From positions 1-64,000 of the forward strand of contig JAQYAV010000010.1 of assembly GCA_029338675.1 (NCBI GenBank): a stretch of DNA of 64,000 nt, in the 5' to 3' direction. The position numbers and the translations under genes are program-made. Below the pieces are notes generated by a model. The model searched no databases. It worked only from the letters and a program-made list of their open reading frames with translations, and had not been told where the DNA came from. Below are positions 1-9,372 of the stretch, piece after piece; the first letter of the stretch is position 1; each line of letters starts with the position of its first letter. The stretch is from Lachnospiraceae bacterium (GTDB lineage: Bacteria > Bacillota > Clostridia > Lachnospirales > Lachnospiraceae).

Positions 1-61
1 CTACCTTACATTCTTTTCTAAGAACATCATCACCATCAATTCTAATCTTCCTTATCGCCAT
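1..61 (-). CDS. def: Peptide deformylase, N-terminal fragment (cut by window edge)
   Basis: Twenty codons are visible, starting MAIRKIRIDGDDVLRKECKV, which matches the usual N-terminus of peptide deformylase (MAIRxIRxxGDxVLRKxCK). The enzyme removes the formyl group from nascent proteins. A Shine-Dalgarno GGAG sits 6 bases before the ATG. It lies directly downstream of priA with a 14-bp gap, the usual priA-def order in Firmicutes. The metal-binding motifs are beyond the edge, so the call rests on the N-terminus and the neighbour. Confidence 0.8.
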   Translation of the reverse strand, partial: MAIRKIRIDGDDVLRKECKV

Positions 62-75
62 AGCTATCTCCTTTT

Positions 76-2085
76 CTAGTACATATTCATCGGATTAACA
101 TCTATCATTATATTAACCCTTTCATTTTCATATTCCTCTACCGCATTTCTAAGTAAAGCAAGTTTTTCTATTCCCTCTGCTTTAATATATATAACCCTTC
201 TGTATATATCATTAATTCTTCCTATCGTTGCATCACTTGGACCGACTATCCTTACATTATCCTCTCTTTTTACCAGTCCTATCAAGATATTCTTTAATTC
301 CTTTGAAGCCTCTGACACCTCTTCATAATTTGAACCAACCATAAGAACCACCATCATATTATAAACAGGTGGATATTTCATAAGTCTCCTATAGGACATT
401 TCCATATCATAGAAGCCTTCATAATCCTGTTTTGCAGCCGCTAAAACAGCATAATTTTCAGGCTGATAGGTTTGAATTACAACCTCTCCTTCAACCTCCC
501 CTCGGCCTGCTCTTCCTGCTGCCTGAGTTAGCAAATCAAAGGTTCTTTCTCCTGCCTTATAATCATTTGCATATAATGACATATCTGCCAACATAACTCC
601 CACCAATGTTACATTTGGGAAGTCATGTCCCTTTACTATCATCTGAGTTCCAATTAATATGTCAGCCTCATGATTAAGGAATTTCGTCAAAATATCACTG
701 TGATCACCTTTTTTACTTGTAGTATCTTTATCCATTCTAAGGGTTCTTGCTTCTGGAAATAATTTATTTATCTCCTGCTCTACCTTTTCTGTTCCTGTCC
801 CAAATCCACCAATCAATTTAGATTTACAAGACGGACATTCCTTATGAGCCCTTTCTGTATGTCCACAATAATGACACATCATTATTCCATTGTTGTGCAA
901 AGATAGGGAAACATCACATTTTGGACATTTTATAACTTCACCACATTCTCTGCAGGATACAAAGCTGTTATATCCTCTTCTATTAATAAATAGCATTACC
1001 TGCTCTTTATTTTCTAATCTTTTCTTTATTGCCTCGTAAAGCTTATTACTTACTATACTTCTATTGCCAAGTCTAAGTTCATCTCGCAAATCCACAACAG
1101 AAACCTTTGCCATCTTCTTGTTGTTTGGTCTTTCCTTAAGCTCCCACAATTTGTATTTTCCAAGCTTAGCCATAGCATAGCTTTCAATACTTGGTGTTGC
1201 CGAGCCTAAAATAACAGCTGCCTTCTCAAGTCTCGCCCTTTCAATGGCAACCTCTCTTGCATGATATTTAGGTGTTTGATCACTTTTATATGCACCTTCA
1301 TGCTCCTCATCTATTATTATTAATCCCAAATCCTCACAAGGTGTAAATAATGCTGAACGAGGTCCAATTATTACATCAACCTGATGCTCTTTTGCCTTAA
1401 GCATCTCTTGATATTTCTCACCTTTACTTTGTTTAGAGTTAATTATAGCAACTCTATCTCCAAAATGTTGCTTAAATCTTGCCACATTTTGGTATGTTAA
1501 TCCAATCTCAGGAATAAGAACAATAGCCTGTCTTCCATCTTTTATTATGTTTTTTATACATTCTATATAAACTTCAGTTTTGCCACTACCTGTAACTCCA
1601 TGAAGCAAATATGTATTTCTTTTTCCTTGCGCATAGTCTAGGCTAAACTCTTCTACCAGTTTATTTTGCTCATTGCTTAATTCCTGAACTGGTCCATTAG
1701 CAAGTTCATATTCCTTTGCTACTACCTTTTGTTTTGTTTTTCGAATTTTTTCGCGAACTGGCATAACAGTATTTATGGCATTAATCATAGTAGAACCATA
1801 ATGACTTCTTATCCATGCAGCCAGCTTGATTAACCTTCCTTCTATTAATACGCTATTTTCCACTAAGTCTTTAATGTATTTCATCTTATCAACATCAAAG
1901 GAAGGTGTATCAGTTATATCAATTACATAACCTTTTCTATTTCTGCTTCCTTGACCGAAGGGAACAATAACCATCATTCCTATTTCGATTTGTTCAATTA
2001 ATTCATCAGGAATTATATATTGAAATGTCCTGTCTATTGCCTCATGCGAAATATCTATTATTATATCCGCATATTTTTGTGACAT
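76..2085 (-). CDS. priA: Primosomal replication restart helicase PriA
   Basis: A 669-residue superfamily 2 DNA helicase that reloads the replisome at stalled forks. The N-terminal DNA-binding domain (about 1-110) is followed by Walker A GVTGSGKT (163-170), a DEEH box in IIIDEEHEGAYK (about 255), and a zinc-binding region with paired Cys motifs (CRECGEVIKCPKC and CHYCG...CPSC, about 375-420), then the C-terminal helicase lobe with TQAAGRAGRG. It is somewhat shorter than E. coli PriA (732 residues), as is common in Firmicutes. The ATG has GGAGG six bases upstream. The first 44 bp overlap the end of murE, so the two genes are probably translationally coupled. Confidence 0.97.
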   Translation of the reverse strand: MSQKYADIIIDISHEAIDRTFQYIIPDELIEQIEIGMMVIVPFGQGSRNRKGYVIDITDTPSFDVDKMKYIKDLVENSVLIEGRLIKLAAWIRSHYGSTMINAINTVMPVREKIRKTKQKVVAKEYELANGPVQELSNEQNKLVEEFSLDYAQGKRNTYLLHGVTGSGKTEVYIECIKNIIKDGRQAIVLIPEIGLTYQNVARFKQHFGDRVAIINSKQSKGEKYQEMLKAKEHQVDVIIGPRSALFTPCEDLGLIIIDEEHEGAYKSDQTPKYHAREVAIERARLEKAAVILGSATPSIESYAMAKLGKYKLWELKERPNNKKMAKVSVVDLRDELRLGNRSIVSNKLYEAIKKRLENKEQVMLFINRRGYNSFVSCRECGEVIKCPKCDVSLSLHNNGIMMCHYCGHTERAHKECPSCKSKLIGGFGTGTEKVEQEINKLFPEARTLRMDKDTTSKKGDHSDILTKFLNHEADILIGTQMIVKGHDFPNVTLVGVMLADMSLYANDYKAGERTFDLLTQAAGRAGRGEVEGEVVIQTYQPENYAVLAAAKQDYEGFYDMEMSYRRLMKYPPVYNMMVVLMVGSNYEEVSEASKELKNILIGLVKREDNVRIVGPSDATIGRINDIYRRVIYIKAEGIEKLALLRNAVEEYENERVNIMIDVNPMNMY

Positions 2086-3541
2086 CTTCTTCCTCCAATA
2101 CTTCTTTGATTAAATCTCTTTCATCCATATGGTGTTTTACACCATTTATCTCCTGATAATCCTCATGGCCTTTTCCAGCTAATACAATAACGTCTCCTGA
2201 CTGTGCATTCATAATGGCATAACGTATTGCTTCTTTTCTGTCAGGAATCTCGATATAAGCCCCATTAGTAGGTTTAATTCCTGTAACAATGTCCTGACAT
2301 ATCATAAGGGGATCCTCACTTCTTGGATTATCGCTTGTTATTATTGTAAAGTCCGCCATTCTTCCAGATACTTCACCCATAGTGAAACGTCTCTCCTTAG
2401 AACGATCTCCTCCACATCCAAATAAAGACACAAGTCTCTTTGGATTGTATACCTTAAGTGCCGAATATAGACTCTCCATTGCCATTGCATTATGTGCATA
2501 GTCTATCATAAGAGTGAATTCATCTGATATAGGAATCATTTCAACTCTACCTCTTACTTTAATTGTAGTAAGAATCTTCTTAATATCCTCAAATGGCACC
2601 TGCATCAAATCAGCCACTGCAATTGCTGATAAAGAATTATGTACCGAAAATTCTCCTGGCATATCAACAGTTATCTCATCAGTTATCTTGCCTGATAAAT
2701 GATACTTTATTCCAAGCACTCCATCTAATGTGTATAAATTGCAATTGCTGTATGCATAATCGCATTCACTATTCTTACCAAAGGTTACAACTCTTCCAGT
2801 TGAATTCTTAATCATTATATCTGAATATTTATCATCTGTATTAATGATAGAGACCTTACACATTCCAAATAATTTTGCCTTCCAGTCTCTATATTCTTCA
2901 AAGGTCTTATGTTCATTTGGTCCTATATGATCCTGTGATAAATTGCTAAATATTCCATAATCAAAATCAACACCAGCTACTCTGTCTAACATAAGTCCCT
3001 GGGATGAAACCTCCATAACTACAGAATCCAAACCATTATCAACCATATTCTTAAGATATTTATGTAATGCCATTGATTCAGGTGTAGTATTTTTTGCTGG
3101 AATAGTTTTTACTCCATCAATTATTTCAATTGTTCCAATTAATCCAGTCTTATGACCTGCCGCCATAAGCATTTCTCGTATCATATATGTAGTTGTTGTT
3201 TTTCCTTTTGTACCTGTTATTCCTATTACTGTAAGCTTCTTAGAAGGCTCTCCATAGAATCTAGAGCTTATTACGCCCATAGCATATCTAGTATCCTGCA
3301 CCTTTATTACACAGACATTGTTATTTACCTCAACTGGCTTTTCAACAATCAAAACACCAGCGCCTTTATCTGATACGTCCTTCGCATATTTATGTCCATC
3401 TGACACTGCTCCAGTAATGCAGAAAAATAAATCGCCTGCTTCAACTATTCTTGAATCATTTTTTATATCACGAACCTCTACGTCCAAATTACCCTGAAGC
3501 ACTTCATAATCTAATCCATTAACAAGTTCTCTTAGCTTCAT
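2042..3541 (-). CDS. murE: UDP-N-acetylmuramoyl-tripeptide synthetase MurE
   Basis: Mur ligase of 499 residues that adds the third amino acid to the peptidoglycan stem peptide in the cytoplasm. The ATP-binding loop GTKGKTTTT is at 110-118, and the DNPR motif, which selects meso-diaminopimelate in characterised MurE enzymes, is present (TSDNPRSEDP). I infer a DAP-type cell wall. The start is the ATG of MKLRELVNG behind GGGAGG; an upstream in-frame codon would add 17 residues without a ribosome site. The gene stands apart from the division cluster at 28-39 kb and overlaps priA by 44 bp. A terminator-like hairpin lies just before its ribosome site. Confidence 0.95.
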   Translation of the reverse strand: MKLRELVNGLDYEVLQGNLDVEVRDIKNDSRIVEAGDLFFCITGAVSDGHKYAKDVSDKGAGVLIVEKPVEVNNNVCVIKVQDTRYAMGVISSRFYGEPSKKLTVIGITGTKGKTTTTYMIREMLMAAGHKTGLIGTIEIIDGVKTIPAKNTTPESMALHKYLKNMVDNGLDSVVMEVSSQGLMLDRVAGVDFDYGIFSNLSQDHIGPNEHKTFEEYRDWKAKLFGMCKVSIINTDDKYSDIMIKNSTGRVVTFGKNSECDYAYSNCNLYTLDGVLGIKYHLSGKITDEITVDMPGEFSVHNSLSAIAVADLMQVPFEDIKKILTTIKVRGRVEMIPISDEFTLMIDYAHNAMAMESLYSALKVYNPKRLVSLFGCGGDRSKERRFTMGEVSGRMADFTIITSDNPRSEDPLMICQDIVTGIKPTNGAYIEIPDRKEAIRYAIMNAQSGDVIVLAGKGHEDYQEINGVKHHMDERDLIKEVLEEEDVTKICGYNNRYFA

Positions 3542-3555
3542 ATATGACCTCCCGA

Positions 3556-3616
3556 CAAAAAAGAACAAAAAGGGTAAATCCGGCAAAAACAAGATATGCT
3601 AAATCGCCAAATCTAC
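3556..3616 (-). terminator. Rho-independent terminator between rpoZ and murE
   Basis: On the minus strand an imperfect 13-bp stem (3604-3616 with 3570-3582, G-U pairs included) is followed by TTTTTGTTCTTTTTT. It ends about ten bases before the murE ribosome site, so it could work as a partial terminator or attenuator inside the operon. Confidence 0.7.
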
Positions 3617-3685
3617 CCTATGTTTCATTGCTTAGTTACAAAAGCTTATTATGTGTATAGCTCTTGTCAAAACATGGCATTTCGA

Positions 3686-3919
3686 TTAGTCCTCGTCACC
3701 CACGATTTTTACTTTACCGCTATACAATTCTTCTACTGCAATTGAAAGTGGCTTCTTACCCTTAGCTGGTACTAATGGCTCGTCTCCACCAATAATCTGT
3801 CTAGCTCTTTTTGAAGTAGCCATAACAATTGAATATCTACTCTGAACTACTGGCTGTTCGCCAGGCTCAACCTCACTATTAACAACTTCCATTAAATCTG
3901 AATATGATGGATGTAACAT
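3686..3919 (-). CDS. rpoZ: RNA polymerase omega subunit
   Basis: A 77-residue protein with the RpoZ core MLHPSYSDLMEVV and SRYSIVMATSKRARQI, including the conserved AxxRARQI helix, then KPLSIAVEEL. Omega helps assemble RNA polymerase by binding beta prime. The ATG follows GGGAG. It sits 18 bp downstream of gmk, the standard gmk-rpoZ pair of Firmicutes. Confidence 0.95.
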   Translation of the reverse strand: MLHPSYSDLMEVVNSEVEPGEQPVVQSRYSIVMATSKRARQIIGGDEPLVPAKGKKPLSIAVEELYSGKVKIVGDED

Positions 3920-3937
3920 AATAATCTCCCTTCTTAC

Positions 3938-4555
3938 CTATAACTCATTTAATTCTTTACGTATTTCTTCTATGAATTCAAGATTATTTTCGCGTAAGCT
4001 CTTTTTGCCTACAATAACCGAATTAACTGCATCAACACACTCTTCTAAGTCATCATTAACAATAATATAATCGTAAGCATCTATGTCCTTTGATTCTTCG
4101 ATGGCTCTCTTCATTCTCTTGTTAATAACTTCTTCTGTCTCTGTTCCTCTTCCTGCAAGTCTTTGTCTAAGACTAGTTGCAGACGGAGCAGTAATGAATA
4201 TTAATATTGCATTAGGATACTGTTTCTTTACATTCATAGCACCCTGTACTTCGATTTCAAGGATAACATCATTGCCCTTGTTCATCTCATCTTCTACAAA
4301 CTTACGAGGAGTACCGTAATAATTGTCTACGTACTGTGCCCATTCAATAAATCCATTATAATCAATCAAGTTCTGGAAATCAGCAACCGACTTAAAGTAA
4401 TACTCACGTCCGTCAACTTCTCCTTCTCTTGGCTCTCTTGTTGTTGCAGATACAGATAAACTATATCCATATTTCTCAACAAGCTTCTTCACAACAGTTC
4501 CTTTTCCAGCACCTGAAAAGCCAGAAATAACAATCAAAAATCCTTTTTTGTCCAT
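3938..4555 (-). CDS. gmk: Guanylate kinase
   Basis: A 205-residue nucleotide kinase (GMP + ATP to GDP + ADP) with P-loop SGFSGAGKGT (11-20) and the GMP-binding stretch TTREPREGEVDGREYYF. Length and motifs are normal for the family. It has a good ribosome site (AAAGGTG) and lies in an operon with yicC upstream and rpoZ downstream. Confidence 0.97.
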   Translation of the reverse strand: MDKKGFLIVISGFSGAGKGTVVKKLVEKYGYSLSVSATTREPREGEVDGREYYFKSVADFQNLIDYNGFIEWAQYVDNYYGTPRKFVEDEMNKGNDVILEIEVQGAMNVKKQYPNAILIFITAPSATSLRQRLAGRGTETEEVINKRMKRAIEESKDIDAYDYIIVNDDLEECVDAVNSVIVGKKSLRENNLEFIEEIRKELNEL

Positions 4556-4577
4556 GTCACATCACCTTTCTATGCTA

Positions 4578-5456
4578 CTATTCTATATTCTGAATCTGTT
4601 CTCTTATCTTCTCAATCTCTGTCTTAAGATTAATTCCCATATCAGCTACAAACAACGAACCAGCCTTACTAAGAGTTGTATTAGCTTCTCTATTCATCTC
4701 CTGAACAATAAAATCAAGCTTTCTTCCTACAGAACCGCCCTCTTCAAGAATTGCCTTAGTGCTATCAATATGGCTTCTTAATCTAACCATCTCCTCGTCA
4801 ACACATATCTTATCTGCAAAAATTGTCACCTCAGTAGCTATTCTTTGTTCATCTAACATTACATTATCTGTAAGCTCTGCAATCTTCTCTTCAATCTTCT
4901 TGCGATATTCAGCAATAATAAGTGGTGACTTTTCTTCAATCTGGCTTACCATATCACTAATTGAATCTAACTTTTCAAGTAAATCCTTCTTAAGATTCTC
5001 ACCCTCATATTCTCTTGCCAAAACAAACTTCTCTGCTGCAATAATAATTGCCTCTTCTAAATAAGGCCAAGCTGCTTCTACATTAGAATCTCCCTCTTCA
5101 ACAGAAAATACATCAGGAAAAGTTCCAACTACAGTTGCTTTAATGTCATCTATAATATTATTTTCTGTTGACATTTGTCTTAAATATTCAATATACTGAC
5201 TTGCAACATCCTTATTATACTTTACTTTAACTCCTGTATCTAAATAATCCTCGTAAGTTATAAATAAATCCACCTTACCTCTTTGGATATATTTCTTAAG
5301 CAGATTACGAATATTAGCCTCGAACATATTAAACTTTCTTGGCATCTTAATGTTAAGATCACAATATCTGTGATTAACAGCTTTAATTTCTACTATTATT
5401 TTTCTTTCTTCGTTTATTATCTCGCTTCTTCCGAAGCCTGTCATACTTTTAATCAA
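4578..5456 (-). CDS. yicC: YicC family endoribonuclease
   Basis: About 292 residues. The N-terminus IKSMTGFGR is the hallmark of the YicC/YloC family. The C-terminal DUF1732 part contains KLDFIVQEMNREANTTLSKA. YicC proteins have been reported as RNases that act on small RNAs; the physiological role here is inferred. The probable start is the TTG at 5456 (giving MIKSMTGFG), behind AGGTGA; a GTG three codons upstream is also open. It heads the gmk-rpoZ-murE-priA-def operon. Confidence 0.9.
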   Translation of the reverse strand: MIKSMTGFGRSEIINEERKIIVEIKAVNHRYCDLNIKMPRKFNMFEANIRNLLKKYIQRGKVDLFITYEDYLDTGVKVKYNKDVASQYIEYLRQMSTENNIIDDIKATVVGTFPDVFSVEEGDSNVEAAWPYLEEAIIIAAEKFVLAREYEGENLKKDLLEKLDSISDMVSQIEEKSPLIIAEYRKKIEEKIAELTDNVMLDEQRIATEVTIFADKICVDEEMVRLRSHIDSTKAILEEGGSVGRKLDFIVQEMNREANTTLSKAGSLFVADMGINLKTEIEKIREQIQNIE

Positions 5457-5505
5457 TGATTTCACCTATAATTATTTTATTGAAATTTATTCGATAGTTC
5501 ATACT

Positions 5506-5534
5506 ATTATATTATATTAGCGAGGAAAATGCAA
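5506..5534 (-). promoter_or_regulatory. Sigma-A-type promoter of the yicC-gmk operon
   Basis: The minus strand reads TTGCAT, a 17-bp spacer, then TATAAT, ending about 50 bp before the yicC start. It lies between yicC and the tandem repeat array. Confidence 0.6.
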
Positions 5535-5548
5535 ACATAATATTCTTC

Positions 5549-5755
5549 AAAACCAAAAGCAAATATTTCTCAAAATCAAAAGCAAATATTTCTCAAAATC
5601 AAAAGCAAATATTTTTCAAAATCAAAAGCAATTATTTTTCAAAATCAAAAGCAAATATTTCTCAAAATCAAAAGCAATTATTTTTCAAAATCAAAAGCAA
5701 TTATTTTTCAAAATCAAAAGCAAATATTTCTTAATATCAAAAAACAAATATTCTA
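5549..5755. repeat. Tandem array of a 23-bp AT-rich unit, about eight copies
   Basis: Head-to-tail units beginning AAAATCAAAAGCAAATATTT, eight in register (5549-5732) plus a decayed ninth copy. The units differ mainly at two sites (CAAATATT against CAATTATT, and TTCTC against TTTTC). The array fills the gap between the end of rqcH and the yicC promoter, and no open frame of interest crosses it. There are no unique spacers, so it is not a CRISPR array. Confidence 0.95.
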
Positions 5756-5798
5756 TAATCTCAAAAATAAATACCCTATCATATTTTCACATTATCAA

Positions 5799-7592
5799 TC
5801 ATTTTTCTTCTTTTATTCCATGAATATCTGGTTCGATAGTCATAGAGTAATTAGTATGATAAATAACATATCCTGGTTTTGCCTTTGGAGGTTTCTTAAG
5901 ATTTTTCTTTGCAGTGTAATCAACATCTACCTTTGAGCCAGTTCTTCCGGTAGAATAATATGCAGCAAGCCTTGCAGCCTCCTCGTAGGTTCTATCTGGC
6001 AGCAAATCCTCACCATTTGTCTTTACAATAACATGTGAGCCTGGCATCTGCTTAGCATGGAACCACAAATCACTGCCATTAGCAAAATCAAATGTCAGCT
6101 CTTCATTTTGGAAATTATTTTTTCCAACATACATATGATATCCATCTGACGAAATGTAATGAAGTGGCTTACTCTTTACGTTTTTGGAGCCTTTTTTGTT
6201 TTGTATTCTGCCCTTTATATATCCACTTTCAATAAGCTCTGACTTAATCTGGGCAAGATCATTTTCTGAATTAGCATATTCTAATGAGTTTTGGACTGAT
6301 AGAAGATAATCTAATTCCTCCTTCGACTCTACACTAAGAACAGAAAGTGCTTCATATGTTCTTTTTAGTTTGTTGTATTTTGCAAAGTATCTTTTGCTAT
6401 TTTCAATTGGTGAAAAGTCTTTATCAAGTGGAATTTCAATTTCATTTCCATCGTAATAATTAATACATTTAAGAACACTTGCTCCATCTGACAAATTATA
6501 TCCGTATGTATTAATCAATTCACCATATACCTTGTATTTATCTCTTTTTTCTGTATCCTTAAGCTGTTTTATCTGAAGATCATATTTCTTTGATGTTCTC
6601 TCAATTGCGTTTGCAACAATCTTTCTTAGATCTGTTGATTTTTGCTTTATTCTAGTTATTACACTCTTTCCACTATAATACTCTGCAATTAGCATTGAAA
6701 TACTATCATAAGCCTTAAGCCCCTTCACATCTGCTGCAGGGATATTATCATTATCAACAAACTCGCCATAGCTTGTAAGCTTAATGCAGGAGAATTCCTT
6801 TGGCTCATATCCGTTATATGCAATACAGGATATGTATTTTTCACCTTGTATAGTATCAACCAATTCCTTGAAGCTATCTAAAAGATGCCCCTTATCACTT
6901 GCTGTAAGTGCATCTGTGCTGACATTTCCATCAAGCCCTGCTCTATAGCATATTTCATTTGCAATTACTGGTGATATTCCAGTTAAAGAAGTATATATTG
7001 CTTTCGAAAGTTCTATTGGCTTTGCTAATACCTCTGTAACAAATTCCTCTTCACTAATTGTCATAGGATTCTTCTTGTCCTTTGCAGGTGGATATTCATA
7101 GCATCTGCCTGGCAATACCTCTCTTACCGAGCTAATCTGATGAGAAATATGCTTTATACTATCTATTATCACATTGTCAGAATCAACGAATATTATATTG
7201 CTATGCTTACCCATTATCTCTATTACAAGCTTTTTGGTACATAAATCTCCCATCTCATCAAGATGTTCAATCGTAAATTCTGCAATTCTTTCAAATTCAG
7301 GTTGTTTTATATCAATAATTCTACCGTTACCAATATGCTTTCTAAGAAGCATACAGAAATTAGGTGCAACTGCTGGATTTTCTTTATTTCTATCATTCAA
7401 ATACATAAGGGGAAGTGTTGCATCCGCTGATAGCACCAATCTGCTTGTTATGTTTTCATCATCCACTTTGTTTTTTACAACCAGATTAATTTCATCAATC
7501 TCTGGCTGATATATTTTATATATTCTGCCACCAACCAATTTATGTTTTAGTTCACTGATAATGCCAGAAATCACTACACCATCTAACGCCAT
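5799..7592 (-). CDS. rqcH: Ribosome quality control protein RqcH (NFACT family)
   Basis: A 597-residue NFACT protein. NFACT-N starts MALDGVVISGIISELKHKL, a coiled-coil middle (about 350-450) follows, and NFACT-R has DLWFHAKQMPGSHVIV near 515. The B. subtilis relative RqcH recruits tRNA-Ala to obstructed 50S subunits and adds C-terminal Ala tails; older annotation calls the family fibronectin-binding protein. The start ATG at 7592 has GGAGG five bases upstream; a TTG four codons earlier overlaps that site and is unlikely. Confidence 0.93.
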   Translation of the reverse strand: MALDGVVISGIISELKHKLVGGRIYKIYQPEIDEINLVVKNKVDDENITSRLVLSADATLPLMYLNDRNKENPAVAPNFCMLLRKHIGNGRIIDIKQPEFERIAEFTIEHLDEMGDLCTKKLVIEIMGKHSNIIFVDSDNVIIDSIKHISHQISSVREVLPGRCYEYPPAKDKKNPMTISEEEFVTEVLAKPIELSKAIYTSLTGISPVIANEICYRAGLDGNVSTDALTASDKGHLLDSFKELVDTIQGEKYISCIAYNGYEPKEFSCIKLTSYGEFVDNDNIPAADVKGLKAYDSISMLIAEYYSGKSVITRIKQKSTDLRKIVANAIERTSKKYDLQIKQLKDTEKRDKYKVYGELINTYGYNLSDGASVLKCINYYDGNEIEIPLDKDFSPIENSKRYFAKYNKLKRTYEALSVLSVESKEELDYLLSVQNSLEYANSENDLAQIKSELIESGYIKGRIQNKKGSKNVKSKPLHYISSDGYHMYVGKNNFQNEELTFDFANGSDLWFHAKQMPGSHVIVKTNGEDLLPDRTYEEAARLAAYYSTGRTGSKVDVDYTAKKNLKKPPKAKPGYVIYHTNYSMTIEPDIHGIKEEK

Positions 7593-7611
7593 TTTTTCCT
7601 CCAAAATATTA

Positions 7612-7659
7612 GGGTGTCTAATTTAGGAACCAACTGCTATGTGCCTAAAATAAACACCC
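7612..7659 (-). terminator. Inverted repeat between glgA and rqcH
   Basis: GGGTGT...ACACCC arms (7612-7617 and 7654-7659) with inner TTTAGG/CCTAAA pairing form a hairpin. On the minus strand it is followed by TAATATTTT, a weak T-tract. It may be a leaky terminator for glgA or an element in the rqcH leader. Confidence 0.45.
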
Positions 7660-7683
7660 TTTTATTAATTCACTATTATTATT

Positions 7684-9120
7684 CTAAATCTGAGAATACA
7701 ACTGGTCATAAATCTTTGCTGAATTCCCCCAGCTATAATCCTGCTCCATTGCACGTTTTTGCATCTTCTCCCATTCACTCTTACAATCAAAGAAAATGTG
7801 TCTTGAATAATTAATTGTATTAAGCAATTCATATTTACTGTAATTTGCAAATGAAAATCCTGTTCCTGTTCCTTCATACTCATTGTACGGAACAACTGTA
7901 TCCTTAAGACCACCTGTTTCTCTTACTAATGGAAGAGTTCCATATCTAAGAGCCATAAGCTGTGTTAATCCACAAGGCTCAAATCTAGATGGAACCAACA
8001 TAGTATCACAGGCTGCATATATTCTGTGAGATAAATCATCAGAATAATATATATTAGCTGATACCTTAGCAGGATGAATTCTCTGATAATATCTAAACAT
8101 ATCCTCGTATCTTGAATCCCCTGTTCCAAGAACAACAAACTGTGTTCCATCTAAGCATATATCATTCATAGTCTGATCAACTAAATCAAGACCCTTTTGA
8201 TCAGTAAGTCTTGATATTATACCAATCATATATGCATTAGGATCTTCTGGTAAGCCAAGCTCCTTCTGCAATGCAAGTTTATTCTTTACTTTATTCTTCT
8301 TGAAATTATTTTTTGTATATTTTGTATTAATCTTAGTATCTGTAGCTGGATTATAGTCATTGTAATCAATACCATTGACTATTCCCCATAAAGACTGATT
8401 TCTTGCACTTAATAAGCCTTCAAGACCTTCTCCATATTCCATGGTCTGAATCTCATAAGCATAAGTATTAGAAACAGTAGTTATCTTATCTGCATATACT
8501 AAGCCACCCTTTAGCATACTAGCATCCTTGTACATCTCAAGCTTATCAGGTGTAAATACATAATCTGGCAAGCCAGAATATTGCTGTATTGTATTAACAT
8601 CCCATCTTCCTTGGAATTTCAAGTTGTGAATTGTCATTATTGACTTCATATTTCTGTAGAACGGACTGCTAGCAAATAAAGTCTTAAGATATACTGGAAC
8701 TAATCCCGCCTGCCAATCATGACAATGAACTATATCAGCCTGGAAATTCACAGCCTGAAGCATAGAAAGAGCTGCCTTACTAAAATAGCAGAACTTCTCA
8801 ATGTCCCATTTAATATCTCCATAAATGCTAAAGCCATTAAAGTAGTACTCGTTATCAATGAAATACACAGGAACTCCTTCGTATTCTAAGTACATAACTC
8901 CAACATACTGTTGTTTCCAACCAATATCCATATAAAAGTGAGTAAGATATTTCATCTTTTCTTTATACTTAGCTGGCAAACACATATAGTTAGGAATAAT
9001 CACTCGTACATCATATTCTTTTTTATCAAAAATTCTTGGTAATGTACCAACAACGTCTGCTAGACCACCTGTTTTAATAAACGGAACGCACTCTGACGCA
9101 ATATAGGCAATTTTCTTCAT
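7684..9120 (-). CDS. glgA: Glycogen synthase (ADP-glucose type)
   Basis: A 478-residue GT5 glycosyltransferase that extends alpha-1,4-glucan from ADP-glucose. It shows the N-terminal ASECVPFIKTGGLADVVG, with the nucleotide-sugar-binding KTGGL motif at residues 15-19, and the C-terminal acceptor/donor region PSRFEPCGLTQLMALRYGTLP. I start at the ATG of MKKIAYIASE behind AAGGAGG; a longer frame would add 19 residues without support. It stands alone, without glgBCD in view. Confidence 0.95.
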   Translation of the reverse strand: MKKIAYIASECVPFIKTGGLADVVGTLPRIFDKKEYDVRVIIPNYMCLPAKYKEKMKYLTHFYMDIGWKQQYVGVMYLEYEGVPVYFIDNEYYFNGFSIYGDIKWDIEKFCYFSKAALSMLQAVNFQADIVHCHDWQAGLVPVYLKTLFASSPFYRNMKSIMTIHNLKFQGRWDVNTIQQYSGLPDYVFTPDKLEMYKDASMLKGGLVYADKITTVSNTYAYEIQTMEYGEGLEGLLSARNQSLWGIVNGIDYNDYNPATDTKINTKYTKNNFKKNKVKNKLALQKELGLPEDPNAYMIGIISRLTDQKGLDLVDQTMNDICLDGTQFVVLGTGDSRYEDMFRYYQRIHPAKVSANIYYSDDLSHRIYAACDTMLVPSRFEPCGLTQLMALRYGTLPLVRETGGLKDTVVPYNEYEGTGTGFSFANYSKYELLNTINYSRHIFFDCKSEWEKMQKRAMEQDYSWGNSAKIYDQLYSQI

Positions 9121-9204
9121 AGCTAGCCTCCTTACCGGGTATAAAAATCCCACCAAAATATAAGGATATTTTATCATAAATCCCCTTTATTTTCAACGTT
9201 TTTG

Positions 9205-9372
9205 CTAGTCTTTACACCTTTTTGCATTTGCAGGCTTTTCACTAACTGTATTTTCATCTTTTATTGTTTCACAGATATCATCATTATCTTTATTTTTCTT
9301 AAATAATTCTTTTAGGAACTTAGTAAGCTTCGGTGCTATAATCACAATTAAAATTAGAATTATAGCTCCCAC
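9205..9372 (-). CDS. Possible small single-pass membrane protein
   Basis: An open frame of 55 codons from GTG, starting [20 protein letters not shown] and ending in a charged Lys/Asp/Glu-rich tail with two Cys. The first 13 residues are a plausible membrane helix with a basic cytoplasmic side. It overlaps the last 13 bp of dtd and fills the otherwise empty gap before glgA. The start codon is uncertain and there is no clear family; it could be a chance frame. Confidence 0.3.
   Translation of the reverse strand: MGAIILILIVIIAPKLTKFLKELFKKNKDNDDICETIKDENTVSEKPANAKRCKD

Noticed and set aside
2514..2811. Small plus-strand open frames inside murE and similar ones inside most other genes
   Set aside because: They are shadows of well-supported minus-strand genes, with no ribosome sites and no recognisable protein character.
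5549..5755. CRISPR-like array of 23-bp units
   Set aside because: Units are contiguous with no unique spacers and no cas genes are present; these are simple tandem repeats. The same holds for 29418-29647 and 51755-51912.
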